Source: Pirellulales bacterium (lineage in GTDB: Bacteria > Planctomycetota > Planctomycetia > Pirellulales > JACPPG01). Taken from it: 64,000 bases of DNA. The position numbers and the translations under genes are program-made. Below the pieces are notes generated by a model that was not told the DNA's origin, made no database searches, and saw only the letters and a program-made list of their open reading frames with translations. The stretch is taken from positions 28,728 to 92,727 of the forward strand of contig DASXEJ010000119.1 in NCBI GenBank assembly GCA_036490175.1, written 5' to 3'. The first letter of the stretch is position 1, and each line of letters begins with the position of its first letter. Positions 46,458 to 52,807 of this stretch are shown piece after piece.

Positions 46458-46721
46458 CCACGGAGGCACAGAGACACGGAGCCCTTGAATCGGCGGGGTT
46501 GGATGAGCCCGCACAATTTGGGAAACGCCGGGGAGTCGATAACGCCTCTGCAATAGCACACCTGTCGTCGCGGCGAACGCAGCGGGGAAAAATCCCCCGT
46601 AAGCACAGCCAGAGCTGGGCGAAGCACGCAATCGACTTTGATCCGCCAAATTGGCCGCCTGCGCGATCAGGCGGAGCAGGTTCGATTCCTGCATTTGCTC
46701 CGTGCCTCCGCGTCTCCGTGG
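46458..46721. repeat. CCACGGAG palindromic repeat 3, arms far apart
   Basis: Left arm octamers CCACGGAG, GCACAGAG, ACACGGAG at 46458-46481; the complementary right arm (CTCCGTGCCTCCGCG then TCTCCGTGG) is at 46698-46721. The 216-bp interval holds a tRNA-like fold. The right arm ends 30 bp before the first csrA. Confidence 0.65.
46647..46697 (+). ncRNA. tRNA-like three-way junction 1
   Basis: CAAAT (46647-46651) pairs with ATTTG (46693-46697). Between them lie the hairpin CCGCCTG-CGCGAT-CAGGCGG and a perfect T-arm GCAGG-TTCGATT-CCTGC matching the GGTTCRANYCC consensus. No D-arm or 7-bp acceptor stem is present, so it is not an ordinary tRNA. Confidence 0.3.
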
Positions 46722-46751
46722 TTCCATTTCTTCTTTAACAAGGACGTTCCC

Positions 46752-46919
46752 ATGCTCGTTCTCGCGCGAAAGCAACGACAGAAGGTGCGGTTGATCATCG
46801 GCCGCACGGTGGTGGAAATGACGGTACTGCGCTTTGACGGCCAGACGTTGCGACTAGGCTTCGAGGCGCCGGCCAACGTGAAGATCCTGCGCTCGGAATT
46901 GACTGACCGCGCCGCCTGA
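46752..46919 (+). CDS. csrA: CsrA-like RNA-binding protein, short divergent copy
   Basis: 55 residues from the ATG at 46752 (AAGGA ten bases upstream); the frame is open further upstream only across repeat DNA. It aligns with CsrA along its length: MLVLARKQRQKVRLIIGRTV against [19 protein letters not shown], then LRLGFEAPANVKILRSEL against [18 protein letters not shown]. CsrA dimers bind GGA motifs in mRNA leaders and block or activate translation. This copy has lost the VHR motif (ILR instead) and the C-terminal helix is short, so its RNA affinity may differ. A second, canonical csrA lies at 55630. Confidence 0.72.
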   Translation: MLVLARKQRQKVRLIIGRTVVEMTVLRFDGQTLRLGFEAPANVKILRSELTDRAA

Positions 46920-46945
46920 CCATCGCTCCAAGGAAGGACTGATCC

Positions 46946-48034
46946 ATGGGGTTTCCCGAACGCGCGCCTTCCGCGCGCGACAAAACCTGGGAGCTATTGA
47001 GACGCTGGCCCGGTCTCCGCGGCGAGGCGAAGATCGCGGCCAAGTTCCTGTGGGAATCGCTGGCCTACGGCCAGGAGGCCCTGCTCGACGTCGTGCCGGC
47101 CGACGTGGCCGCCGACCAGGGAACCAGTGGCACAAGCGGCGTCCGCTGCCTGCGGGCGCTCGACAAGGCGGGATTGATCGACGTTCTAAAATGCGGCGTG
47201 GGCCGCTGGACGGTGCGGGTCAAGGACCCGGCCGTCGTCGCGCGTGCCTGCAAAATCGAGATCGACGGCCAAGGCTCCCTGTTTGACGATGATCAAACCG
47301 GTGCGGCTGATGAGCAAGATCACGACCAGCGGCACGCGCCGGGCACGGACGCCCATCCTTTCGGCGCACCGGGGGGCGGCCCGCAAGCAGCGGGCGCGCC
47401 CTCCGCGCCGAATACTTTGGCCCACGGCCCACCGCCCGGAAGCGTGACGCTTCCGTTACGGATCCGTGACGGATGCGTTACGGATCCGCCGCGGCCGCCG
47501 CTCGCGCAATCGCGCCCGCGTACGCGCGAAGACCTAGACCTTGAAGGTATTTCTACAAGAGACCTTGTCTTAGACCTTGCGCCCGACCTTGCGCCAAAAC
47601 TCGACCTCGACGCGCACCAGGCGGCGCGCGCCGGCCGCGGATCCGTAACGGATGCGTGCTCGATCGGCGCGGCGCTGGCCGACTACGCGCCCCCCTCGGC
47701 CGACCAGGCCGTGCGCATGCTAGGGGAGCTGGCGGCCTCGATCGAGCGGCGCGTGGCCGACCCGCTGTTGCATAACGGGCCCATCCTCCGCGTGGCCAAC
47801 GCGGTCTATAGCGGCACGCCGGCGGTGCGGGCCAAGGTGCAACGGATCCTCGAGGAGCTCGACGCGCATCGCCGTGCGGGGACGCTTGCCCATCCAGAGG
47901 CACCGCGGCGGTTTTTCATCGGCGCCTGCAAAACCGGATTGCACGAGCTCAACGTGCGCTGGCTCGAGTGCCTGCCGGATCCGGCGATCGGCCGCGCTGT
48001 CGAAGCGCGCTATCTGCCGCGGAGGGCGCCGTGA
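46946..48034 (+). CDS. Putative replication protein with internal iterons
   Basis: 362 residues. The N-terminal ~105 residues look like a winged-helix DNA-binding module (GEAKIAAKFLWESLAYGQEA ... SGVRCLRALDKAGLIDVL ... GRWTVRVKD). A Gly/Pro/Asp-rich linker follows, then a helical C-terminal domain (270-362). The linker DNA carries four tandem 11-bp repeats (47444-47487), a fifth copy at 47645, and a less GC-rich stretch between. Phage initiators such as lambda O also carry the origin iterons inside their own gene. The replication role is inferred from this layout only. Confidence 0.6.
   Translation: MGFPERAPSARDKTWELLRRWPGLRGEAKIAAKFLWESLAYGQEALLDVVPADVAADQGTSGTSGVRCLRALDKAGLIDVLKCGVGRWTVRVKDPAVVARACKIEIDGQGSLFDDDQTGAADEQDHDQRHAPGTDAHPFGAPGGGPQAAGAPSAPNTLAHGPPPGSVTLPLRIRDGCVTDPPRPPLAQSRPRTREDLDLEGISTRDLVLDLAPDLAPKLDLDAHQAARAGRGSVTDACSIGAALADYAPPSADQAVRMLGELAASIERRVADPLLHNGPILRVANAVYSGTPAVRAKVQRILEELDAHRRAGTLAHPEAPRRFFIGACKTGLHELNVRWLECLPDPAIGRAVEARYLPRRAP
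47444..47487. repeat. Four tandem 11-bp iterons
   Basis: Head-to-tail units GTGACGCTTCC, GTTACGGATCC, GTGACGGATGC and GTTACGGATCC, without spacer. The 11-bp period is out of step with codons, so selection is on DNA rather than protein, and it matches about one helical turn. Confidence 0.7.
47561..47595. repeat. Three 12-bp repeats with GACCTTG core
   Basis: GACCTTG occurs at 47561, 47573 and 47585 in 12-bp register (also once at 47537). The period equals four codons and encodes DLxx repeats, so this may be a protein-level repeat. Confidence 0.45.
47645..47655. repeat. Isolated fifth 11-bp iteron
   Basis: GTAACGGATGC matches the iteron consensus GTNACGGATSC and lies 158 bp after the tandem set, across a less GC-rich segment. 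Confidence 0.5.
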
Positions 48035-48270
48035 TGACGTTTTGCAAAGCGCCCTTCTGCGTTAACCAGGTCGATGAAGTTAAGTTATTCTGCGCGCAGT
48101 GCTGGCAGCGCGTGCCCGGCTGGCTCAAGGACGAGATCGTCGACGCGGTCACCGACGGCGACGTCGACCTGGTGGCACTTCTGCTGCGCGAGGCCGAGCG
48201 GCGGTTGGGGCTGGCCGCGCGGCTGGCGTCGCTGCGAGCAGGCCTGGTCGGGCAACCGGAGGAAATATGA
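48034..48270 (+). CDS. Small zinc-ribbon-like element protein
   Basis: 78 residues. The ATG shares bases with the stop of the putative replication gene, so translation is coupled. Cysteines in CKAPFCVNQ and FCAQCWQ suggest one zinc site. The rest is helical and acidic (DEIVDAVTDGDVDLVALLLR). Unknown function. Confidence 0.62.
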   Translation: MTFCKAPFCVNQVDEVKLFCAQCWQRVPGWLKDEIVDAVTDGDVDLVALLLREAERRLGLAARLASLRAGLVGQPEEI

Positions 48271-48695
48271 CGGTCCTGCTTTTCGAAAGACGGTTCTGGC
48301 AGCCCGTGGTATCGGGCGAGAAGGTGCATTCGATCCGCCGCACGCGCAAACGCCCGATCGTTCCGGGCGAATCCCTCAGCCTCCGCGCCTGGGAAGGGCG
48401 CCCCTATCGCTCGCGGATGCGCGTTTTATGCGAGGAGACTTGCATCGCGGTCCGCGAATGTTGGATCGACAGGAGCGGCATCGTCATCGATCAGCAGCGC
48501 TTCGGCGAGCCGGACGAGCTCGACGCGTTTGCCAGGAGCGACGGGTTCGCGAGCTGGGAGCACATGAAATTGTATCGGGACTTTTTCTACCGCCTGCCAT
48601 TCGCGGGCGACCTCATCCAATGGGGCGCGCACCCGCTGCTCGCGCACCTGGCAATCCACCTGCCCGCGAAACCCTTTCGAGGGAGAAGGCCATGA
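48267..48695 (+). CDS. ASCH/PUA-like domain protein
   Basis: 142 residues, ATG at 48267 behind GGAGGAAAT and overlapping the previous stop by 4 bp. The N-terminal part (LLFERRFWQPVVSGEKVHSI then RRTRKRPIVPGESLSLRAW) matches the ASCH fold, a PUA-like RNA-binding barrel frequent in phages. ASCH proteins are thought to bind RNA or modified nucleotides. It is part of a translationally coupled run of early genes. Confidence 0.68.
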   Translation: MTVLLFERRFWQPVVSGEKVHSIRRTRKRPIVPGESLSLRAWEGRPYRSRMRVLCEETCIAVRECWIDRSGIVIDQQRFGEPDELDAFARSDGFASWEHMKLYRDFFYRLPFAGDLIQWGAHPLLAHLAIHLPAKPFRGRRP

Positions 48696-48991
48696 GCGCG
48701 CGCCCGAAACGGAACGTGCGCAAGCGGCACATCGACGCGGCGGTCCCTGCGGATCTTTACCAGCGCACGCGCCTCATCGCCGCGCGCCATCACCAGACGC
48801 CGGGCGAGCTCGTGGCCGACCTTATCGACAAGCACATTCCCGAGCAGGTGTGCCGCGTTTGCGGCTGCAGCCACTGGGATCCGTGCATCGACTCCGAGAC
48901 CGAGGAGTCGTGCGCGTGGGCTCCTCCGGCGTTTGATATTTGCACCGTGTGCGCGAAAGCGCAGCGGGGCGCCCGCGGTTCCTCTCTTTGA
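48692..48991 (+). CDS. Ribbon-helix-helix protein fused to a phage Cys-rich motif
   Basis: 99 residues, ATG at 48692 overlapping the previous stop. The N-terminal half has a ribbon-helix-helix pattern (DAAVPADLYQRTRLIAARHH then TPGELVADLIDKHI). The C-terminal half contains CRVCGCSHWDPCID, then ESCAWAPPAFDICTVC, a cysteine motif I recall from phage ParB-like and early proteins, probably one zinc site. It lies 12 bp upstream of the parB gene and could act as its transcriptional partner, as small RHH proteins do in plasmid partition loci. Confidence 0.65.
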   Translation: MSARPKRNVRKRHIDAAVPADLYQRTRLIAARHHQTPGELVADLIDKHIPEQVCRVCGCSHWDPCIDSETEESCAWAPPAFDICTVCAKAQRGARGSSL

Positions 48992-49003
48992 AAGGAGATC
49001 GAC

Positions 49004-50980
49004 GTGATTGGCTTCGACAAACTGGCGCAGAAGGCGGCGCGGCGGAACGGGAATGGCAACGGCCATCATCCCGGGCTCAGCGATCGCAAGCTGGTGGCGG
49101 GAGATCCCGACGCCTACGACAATCGGGCTCGCGGCGAAGGAGAAGAGGATTTACCACGGAGGCCACGGAGCGCACGGAGCGGAAAGAAAAATGGGACCAA
49201 TGGCGCCGCGCATCCCTCTTCCCCCGTGTCCGCCGTGCCCTCCGTGGTTAATTCTTCCGCCTCTTTGGTTAATTCTCAGTCCTCAGCGGTTAATTCTACG
49301 GATGCTGAGATGCGGCAGATCAAGATCTCGCTGATCAGCCCGTCGCCGGCCAACGCTCGCAAAACGTTCGACCAGGCAAAGCTCGAGGAGCTGGCCGCGT
49401 CGATTCGCGCGCATGGGATCCTACAGCCCGTCTCCGTGCGGAGCCGCGGCGACGGCTATGAGCTGGTCGCCGGCGAGCGGCGCTTTCGCGCGGCCAAGCT
49501 GGCCGGCTTTACCGCGCTGCCGTGCCTGCTGCTCGAGGTCGACGACCGTCAGGCCCACGAGCTGGGGCTCGTCGAGAACCTGCAACGCGAGGATCTCAAT
49601 GCGCTCGAGGAGGCGCAGGGCTTCGAGGCCCTGCTCAAACTGCGCGGCTGCACGCAGCAGGAGCTGGCCGACTCGCTGGGCTGCTCGCAGGCCAAGATCG
49701 GGAACGCCTTGCGATTATTAAAACTGCCGGCCAAGCCGTGGCGGCAATGGCTCATTTCCGGGGAAATAACGGAACGGCACGCGCGAGAGATCGTCCGCGC
49801 CGTCGAGGCGCCCAAGGCGCTCGCCGACCTGGCGGCGGATATCAAGGACCAGCTGAACCCCCATCATTGGCGGCGCGGCCTCTCGTCGGCCGAGCAGCTG
49901 GCCGAGGACGTCGACCAGGCACTCGAGCAAACGACGTATCCGGTCGAAGGGACCTTGTGGAGCAACAAGGCGCACAAGGACATTCCGTTGCCGGCGTTCA
50001 CGCCCGAGCAGCTCGAGCGGCTGGCCGTAGTCACGGTGGGGAGGGGGGGCAAACAGGAAAAGCGCGCCACCAACGCGAACCTGTTCGAGGAGATCTGGGA
50101 CGCGCACGTCGAATCGTACGCCGCGCGGAAGGCCAAACGGGAGGACGTCCGCGACAAGAAACATTCCGCTGGGACCAAAAAGCTTTCGCCGGCCGAGGCC
50201 AAGAAAGCGGCTGCGACAAAGGCCCGGCAATTCCGCGACCGGCTCGATCGCTGGCGCACCGACTGGATCCGCTGGCTGTGCGGCGAGCGCGTCACGCGCG
50301 GCGATATCCATGTCGATTATGCGTGTGAGCGGTTGATCCTCCTGCTGGCGAGCGGGATTGTGCACGCCGGCACGATGGATTCGCTACGTCGCGACGCCTT
50401 GCGAGGCGCACTGCTTGCGGGTCCGAAGCCCGCGCACGGCGCCAAGGCGCTTTACGGCGCACTGGGCGATACGCCAGACCAGTTCGTCGGCCAGGTCGGC
50501 CTGTCATTCGTGCGGCGACTGCTGGTGACCGGCTGGGCGCAGGCCGAGCGGTGCACGAACCGCCCCGACGCCGTGCCGCTGCTGCCTCCCGACGTCGTCG
50601 AGATGTTCGCCCGCGAGCTGTCGATCGACGTCGCCGCGGCCTGGAAGGGGCAGCATCCCAGCAAGGACCGGCCGCCTGGCGACGAAAACGGCAAGCGCCA
50701 GGCGTTCGCCGGCCCGCTCACCGAGGAGTATTTTCGTATTCACACGGGCGAGCAGCTGGCCGTGTTAGCCCGCGGCTGGGGCGTGTACGTCAAAGACGGG
50801 GAGCCGAAAAGCGGATTAGTAAAACGTCTTCTGGCCCAGCAAAAAGTTCTGCCGCTGCCCGCGGAGGTCAAGCCGGTCAAGGCGGCCCGCGCCAAGCCGG
50901 CGAAGAAAAGTCGGGCGAAGGCCATGAAGGATCAACCACGGAGACGCGGAGACGCGGAGAAAGGTACGGTGTCGAGATGA
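49004..50980 (+). CDS. ParB/Noc-family CTPase-type DNA-binding protein
   Basis: 658 residues from a GTG at 49004. The ParB N-terminal domain (about 105-190) has GERRFRAAKLAG (157-168) and ENLQRED (191-197), the CTP-binding boxes. A helix-turn-helix follows at about 215-262. At the four positions that distinguish Noc from ParB it has Q229, A235, K240 and R258, against Q/K/K/R in Noc and R/T/A/G in ParB. The chain is twice the usual length, with a large unknown C-terminal region. Residues 48-83 and the last ten are written by palindromic repeats. The first 14 residues could form an amphipathic helix. No parA gene is seen. Confidence 0.85.
   Translation: MIGFDKLAQKAARRNGNGNGHHPGLSDRKLVAGDPDAYDNRARGEGEEDLPRRPRSARSGKKNGTNGAAHPSSPVSAVPSVVNSSASLVNSQSSAVNSTDAEMRQIKISLISPSPANARKTFDQAKLEELAASIRAHGILQPVSVRSRGDGYELVAGERRFRAAKLAGFTALPCLLLEVDDRQAHELGLVENLQREDLNALEEAQGFEALLKLRGCTQQELADSLGCSQAKIGNALRLLKLPAKPWRQWLISGEITERHAREIVRAVEAPKALADLAADIKDQLNPHHWRRGLSSAEQLAEDVDQALEQTTYPVEGTLWSNKAHKDIPLPAFTPEQLERLAVVTVGRGGKQEKRATNANLFEEIWDAHVESYAARKAKREDVRDKKHSAGTKKLSPAEAKKAAATKARQFRDRLDRWRTDWIRWLCGERVTRGDIHVDYACERLILLLASGIVHAGTMDSLRRDALRGALLAGPKPAHGAKALYGALGDTPDQFVGQVGLSFVRRLLVTGWAQAERCTNRPDAVPLLPPDVVEMFARELSIDVAAAWKGQHPSKDRPPGDENGKRQAFAGPLTEEYFRIHTGEQLAVLARGWGVYVKDGEPKSGLVKRLLAQQKVLPLPAEVKPVKAARAKPAKKSRAKAMKDQPRRRGDAEKGTVSR
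49154..49247. repeat. CCACGGAG palindromic repeat 4, inside parB
   Basis: Left arm CCACGGAGGCCACGGAGCG at 49154 onward, right arm ending CCGTGCCCTCCGTGG at 49247. It is translated in frame as part of the ParB N-terminal linker. Confidence 0.65.
49246..49297. repeat. Three 21-bp repeats with GGTTAATTCT core
   Basis: GGTTAATTCT occurs at 49246, 49267 and 49288. The 21-bp period equals seven codons (VNSxxxx) and two helical turns. It lies in the linker before the ParB domain. Confidence 0.5.
49754..49767. promoter_or_regulatory. Noc-type palindrome, site 2
   Basis: ATTTCC-GG-GGAAAT inside the parB coding sequence (encoding LISGEIT). The flanks TC and AACG are identical to site 1, giving 18 identical bases. 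Confidence 0.75.
50936..50959 (+). repeat. CCACGGAG half repeat 5
   Basis: Left arm only: octamers CCACGGAG, ACGCGGAG, ACGCGGAG. It encodes the last residues of the ParB-like protein and ends 17 bp before the next ATG. Confidence 0.65.
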
Positions 50981-51258
50981 GCGATGAGCTCTGCGCGCGG
51001 CGATTGAACGAGGCGCTGCGAAACCACCCCGGCGTGGATCTGCAGCTCGACGCGAAAGCGGCCGTGATCGTCATGTCGCAATTGCAACTGGCGTTGCGTC
51101 ATCCGGGCAACTGCGGCACGAGCTCGCTCATCGCGCGCGCCGTGGCCGACAATTTAATCCAGCTATTGGCGATGGGAGACGCCGAGGTCGAGCGACTGCT
51201 ACGGCTCGGCGACAACCCTCACTTTGACCGCCCGGTGCCGAACGCATCGCGCAACTGA
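50977..51258 (+). CDS. Hypothetical element protein
   Basis: 93 residues, ATG overlapping the parB stop by 4 bp, so translation is coupled. It is mostly helical (CARRLNEALRNHPGVDLQLD, then VIVMSQLQLALRHPGNCG, then ADNLIQLLAMGDAEVERLL). No membrane segment or family recognised. Confidence 0.6.
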   Translation: MSDELCARRLNEALRNHPGVDLQLDAKAAVIVMSQLQLALRHPGNCGTSSLIARAVADNLIQLLAMGDAEVERLLRLGDNPHFDRPVPNASRN

Positions 51259-51268
51259 ACGTTTTTTA

Positions 51269-51284
51269 CCACGGAGACACGGAG
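51269..51284 (+). repeat. CCACGGAG half repeat 6 serving as ribosome site
   Basis: Two octamers CCACGGAG and ACACGGAG followed by TG-ATG: the second CGGAG is placed where a Shine-Dalgarno should be for the gene starting at 51287. Confidence 0.6.
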
Positions 51285-51286
51285 TG

Positions 51287-51601
51287 ATGAGCAGGCGCGG
51301 GGGAAGTTGTCCGCAGTGCGCGCGGTGCCGTATGCCGCTTTATTATTTGACGTCATCGCGGCGGCTGGTCTGCGAGCGGGGGCACGCGCCGTTCGTCGAG
51401 GATCGTGAGGACGCCGAGGCCGTGTTCGCGGCCTTGTGCCGCGAGGTGGTACGCGTCGGGAACGTGATCGATCAATCGCGCGTGAAGCTTTCTAAGCGTC
51501 CTTGGGAGCGGCGCTCGGCCGTCGTCGAATGGCGGCACGCCTACGCCGCGGCCCGCGGCGAATTTCTCAATAGCGTCGATCTGCAAGGGAGCAAGCGATG
51601 A
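51287..51601 (+). CDS. Small zinc-ribbon element protein
   Basis: 104 residues from the ATG at 51287, whose Shine-Dalgarno is supplied by the palindromic half repeat. Cysteines CPQCARC and a later CERGH suggest a zinc ribbon in the first 45 residues; the rest is helical and basic (SRVKLSKRPWERRSAVVEWR). The product is probably nucleic-acid- or protein-binding. The stop overlaps the next start. Confidence 0.58.
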   Translation: MSRRGGSCPQCARCRMPLYYLTSSRRLVCERGHAPFVEDREDAEAVFAALCREVVRVGNVIDQSRVKLSKRPWERRSAVVEWRHAYAAARGEFLNSVDLQGSKR

Positions 51602-51852
51602 ACACGGCGCCGCAATTCAAACGCTTCGGTCTGGCGCTGGCCGTATGGTGGAGCGTTGTCGTGCTCGTGGCGCTAGTGCTTTCCGGCTGGCGCCTTGCGC
51701 ATCCGTCCTACTCGAGCCCGGCGATCTGCACCAATTGCGACCGGGGCGCCGTGAAAATACCGAAGGGCACGGCGCGGACCGATTTCGAATTCAAGGGTGC
51801 CACGTGCGCGAGCTGCGGCTGCCGCGTCCGAGGCCCGTCCGCGTTTCGTTAG
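51598..51852 (+). CDS. Membrane-anchored zinc-ribbon protein
   Basis: 84 residues, ATG overlapping the previous stop by 4 bp. One membrane helix (FGLALAVWWSVVVLVALVLS, about 11-30) is followed by a four-cysteine ribbon (CTNC about 45-48, CASCGC about 71-76). Unknown role. Confidence 0.6.
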   Translation: MNTAPQFKRFGLALAVWWSVVVLVALVLSGWRLAHPSYSSPAICTNCDRGAVKIPKGTARTDFEFKGATCASCGCRVRGPSAFR

Positions 51853-51853
51853 A

Positions 51854-51872
51854 CTATTGGGCTAGTGAACTT
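51854..51872 (+). repeat. 19-bp direct repeat, copy 1
   Basis: CTATTGGGCTAGTGAACTT lies just before the ribosome site of the gene at 51894. An identical copy is at 52179-52197. Confidence 0.65.
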
Positions 51873-51893
51873 TTGAACGAAGGGAGGCGAGAC

Positions 51894-52175
51894 GTGGCTC
51901 TTGTGACGTGCGATAAGTACATCAAAGCCGCAGAGCGGTACTTCGAGGCGGTTGGTGAGTCGAGGGATGCCGAGGATCGCAGGCGCAGGGCGGATGCCGA
52001 CTATGCGCAGGCCCGCAAAAGGATTGATACGCTTACCGACGAGCTGGCGAACTGCGTCGGACTAAATCGGCCGGTGATGGTGTTCCTGGTGAAAGGCAAA
52101 TACGTCGTCGTCAGCAGGCGATGCGTTGATGGCCATGACGCCTTGCCCGAGATCAATATTGCAGATCAGCCGTAG
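51894..52175 (+). CDS. Hypothetical coiled-coil element protein
   Basis: 93 residues from a GTG at 51894 with AGGGAGGCG upstream. The first two thirds form a charged helix or coiled coil (CDKYIKAAERYFEAVGESRD ... YAQARKRIDTLTDELANCV), followed by a strand pair (PVMVFLVKGKYVVVSRR). It is less GC-rich than its neighbours and flanked by the 19-bp direct repeats, which suggests a separate cassette. Confidence 0.6.
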   Translation: MALVTCDKYIKAAERYFEAVGESRDAEDRRRRADADYAQARKRIDTLTDELANCVGLNRPVMVFLVKGKYVVVSRRCVDGHDALPEINIADQP

Positions 52176-52178
52176 AGT

Positions 52179-52197
52179 CTATTGGGCTAGTGAACTT
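52179..52197 (+). repeat. 19-bp direct repeat, copy 2
   Basis: Identical to the copy at 51854. It lies just before the ribosome site of the gene at 52208. Confidence 0.65.
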
Positions 52198-52207
52198 GGA
52201 GGGGATG

Positions 52208-52549
52208 ATGGCTGAAAAGATCACTGCCGAGAACATTCTCGACAAACTTAAGTTGCACCCGTTCACCGAGACACCGGCTGTATGCTTGGTGGCTCACCAG
52301 GAAATTAAACGACTCCGTGACGAGCTAGAACACGAAGTGCATCGTGGCATTGCGCTGCGTAGGATGGTCGAGCAAGGATCTTCTGAGGAACGGTCTATGG
52401 TCGTCAGGCTGCGTGGCTTGCTCGTGCAAGCATTGCCGCATGTTGTCCCATTGGTCCACCGACTCGACGGCAGCGCACAACCGAACGAACTGGTCCAGCA
52501 AATAACGCAAGCCGTGAATGACGCAAAAGACTTAGTGACAGTCCCCTAG
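52208..52549 (+). CDS. Hypothetical helical element protein
   Basis: 113 residues from the ATG at 52208, with GGAGGGG at a suitable distance; an ATG at 52205 and a GTG at 52190 are alternatives. It is largely helical (AHQEIKRLRDELEHEVHRGI ...). Like the gene before it, it is less GC-rich than the surroundings and preceded by the same 19-bp repeat. No family recognised. Confidence 0.58.
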   Translation: MAEKITAENILDKLKLHPFTETPAVCLVAHQEIKRLRDELEHEVHRGIALRRMVEQGSSEERSMVVRLRGLLVQALPHVVPLVHRLDGSAQPNELVQQITQAVNDAKDLVTVP

Positions 52550-52575
52550 CCTGCTTAGGTAGGTGACCGCGGGCG

Positions 52576-52599
52576 CTCCGTGCCTCCGCGTCTCCGTGG
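52576..52599 (-). repeat. CCACGGAG half repeat 7, minus orientation
   Basis: Reads CTCCGTGCCTCCGCG then TCTCCGTGG on the plus strand, a right arm only. It lies just after the stop of the minus-strand zinc-ribbon gene. Confidence 0.65.
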
Positions 52600-52606
52600 T
52601 GCGCGT

Positions 52607-52807
52607 TCACTTCTTCCGCGCCCGGCCGGGCGCATACTCCAGCGGCACGATTTGCGGCGAGCGCGGGTTGTGGCCGCAGCGGTCGCACTTCAGATAGCGG
52701 ACGCGCACGTCCTTCAAGCGATCGACGTGCGAGGACGTACAGCGAAACAGTCCCCGGCACCGGCCGCGGCCACGCTTCCGCCCGCACGTTTCCCCCAGTC
52801 TGGCCAT
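52607..52807 (-). CDS. Small zinc-ribbon protein on the minus strand
   Basis: 66 residues, the only clear minus-strand gene in the element. It is basic, with YLKCDRCGHNP in the middle and two further cysteines upstream (CGRKRGRGRC), a likely zinc ribbon. The C-terminus ends with RARKK. The ribosome site is not obvious, so the start is uncertain. Antisense frames across it look like shadows. Confidence 0.5.
   Translation of the reverse strand: MARLGETCGRKRGRGRCRGLFRCTSSHVDRLKDVRVRYLKCDRCGHNPRSPQIVPLEYAPGRARKK

Larger units (their letters stand above)
46359..46751. other. Intergenic block with terminator, repeat 3 and a tRNA-like fold
   Basis: About 390 bp. It contains a terminator-like hairpin (46370-46444), the widely spaced arms of palindromic repeat 3 (46458-46721) and a tRNA-like three-way junction (46647-46697). 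A minus-strand frame across it is written by the repeat arms and is rejected. Confidence 0.5.

Noticed and set aside
46621..46697. Complete tRNA-Gln
   Set aside because: A Gln-like anticodon loop and a perfect T-arm are present, but no 5-bp anticodon stem, D-arm or matching acceptor stem could be built, so only a tRNA-like fold is reported.
46455..46775. Minus-strand frame across palindromic repeat 3
   Set aside because: Both ends are written by the repeat arms, giving the RRRGGTE-type peptide common to such repeats. No independent support.
47488..47536. DnaA box or parS in the putative origin
   Set aside because: No TTATCCACA-like site and no TGTTTCACGTGAAACA were found there; the origin idea rests on the iterons and layout only.
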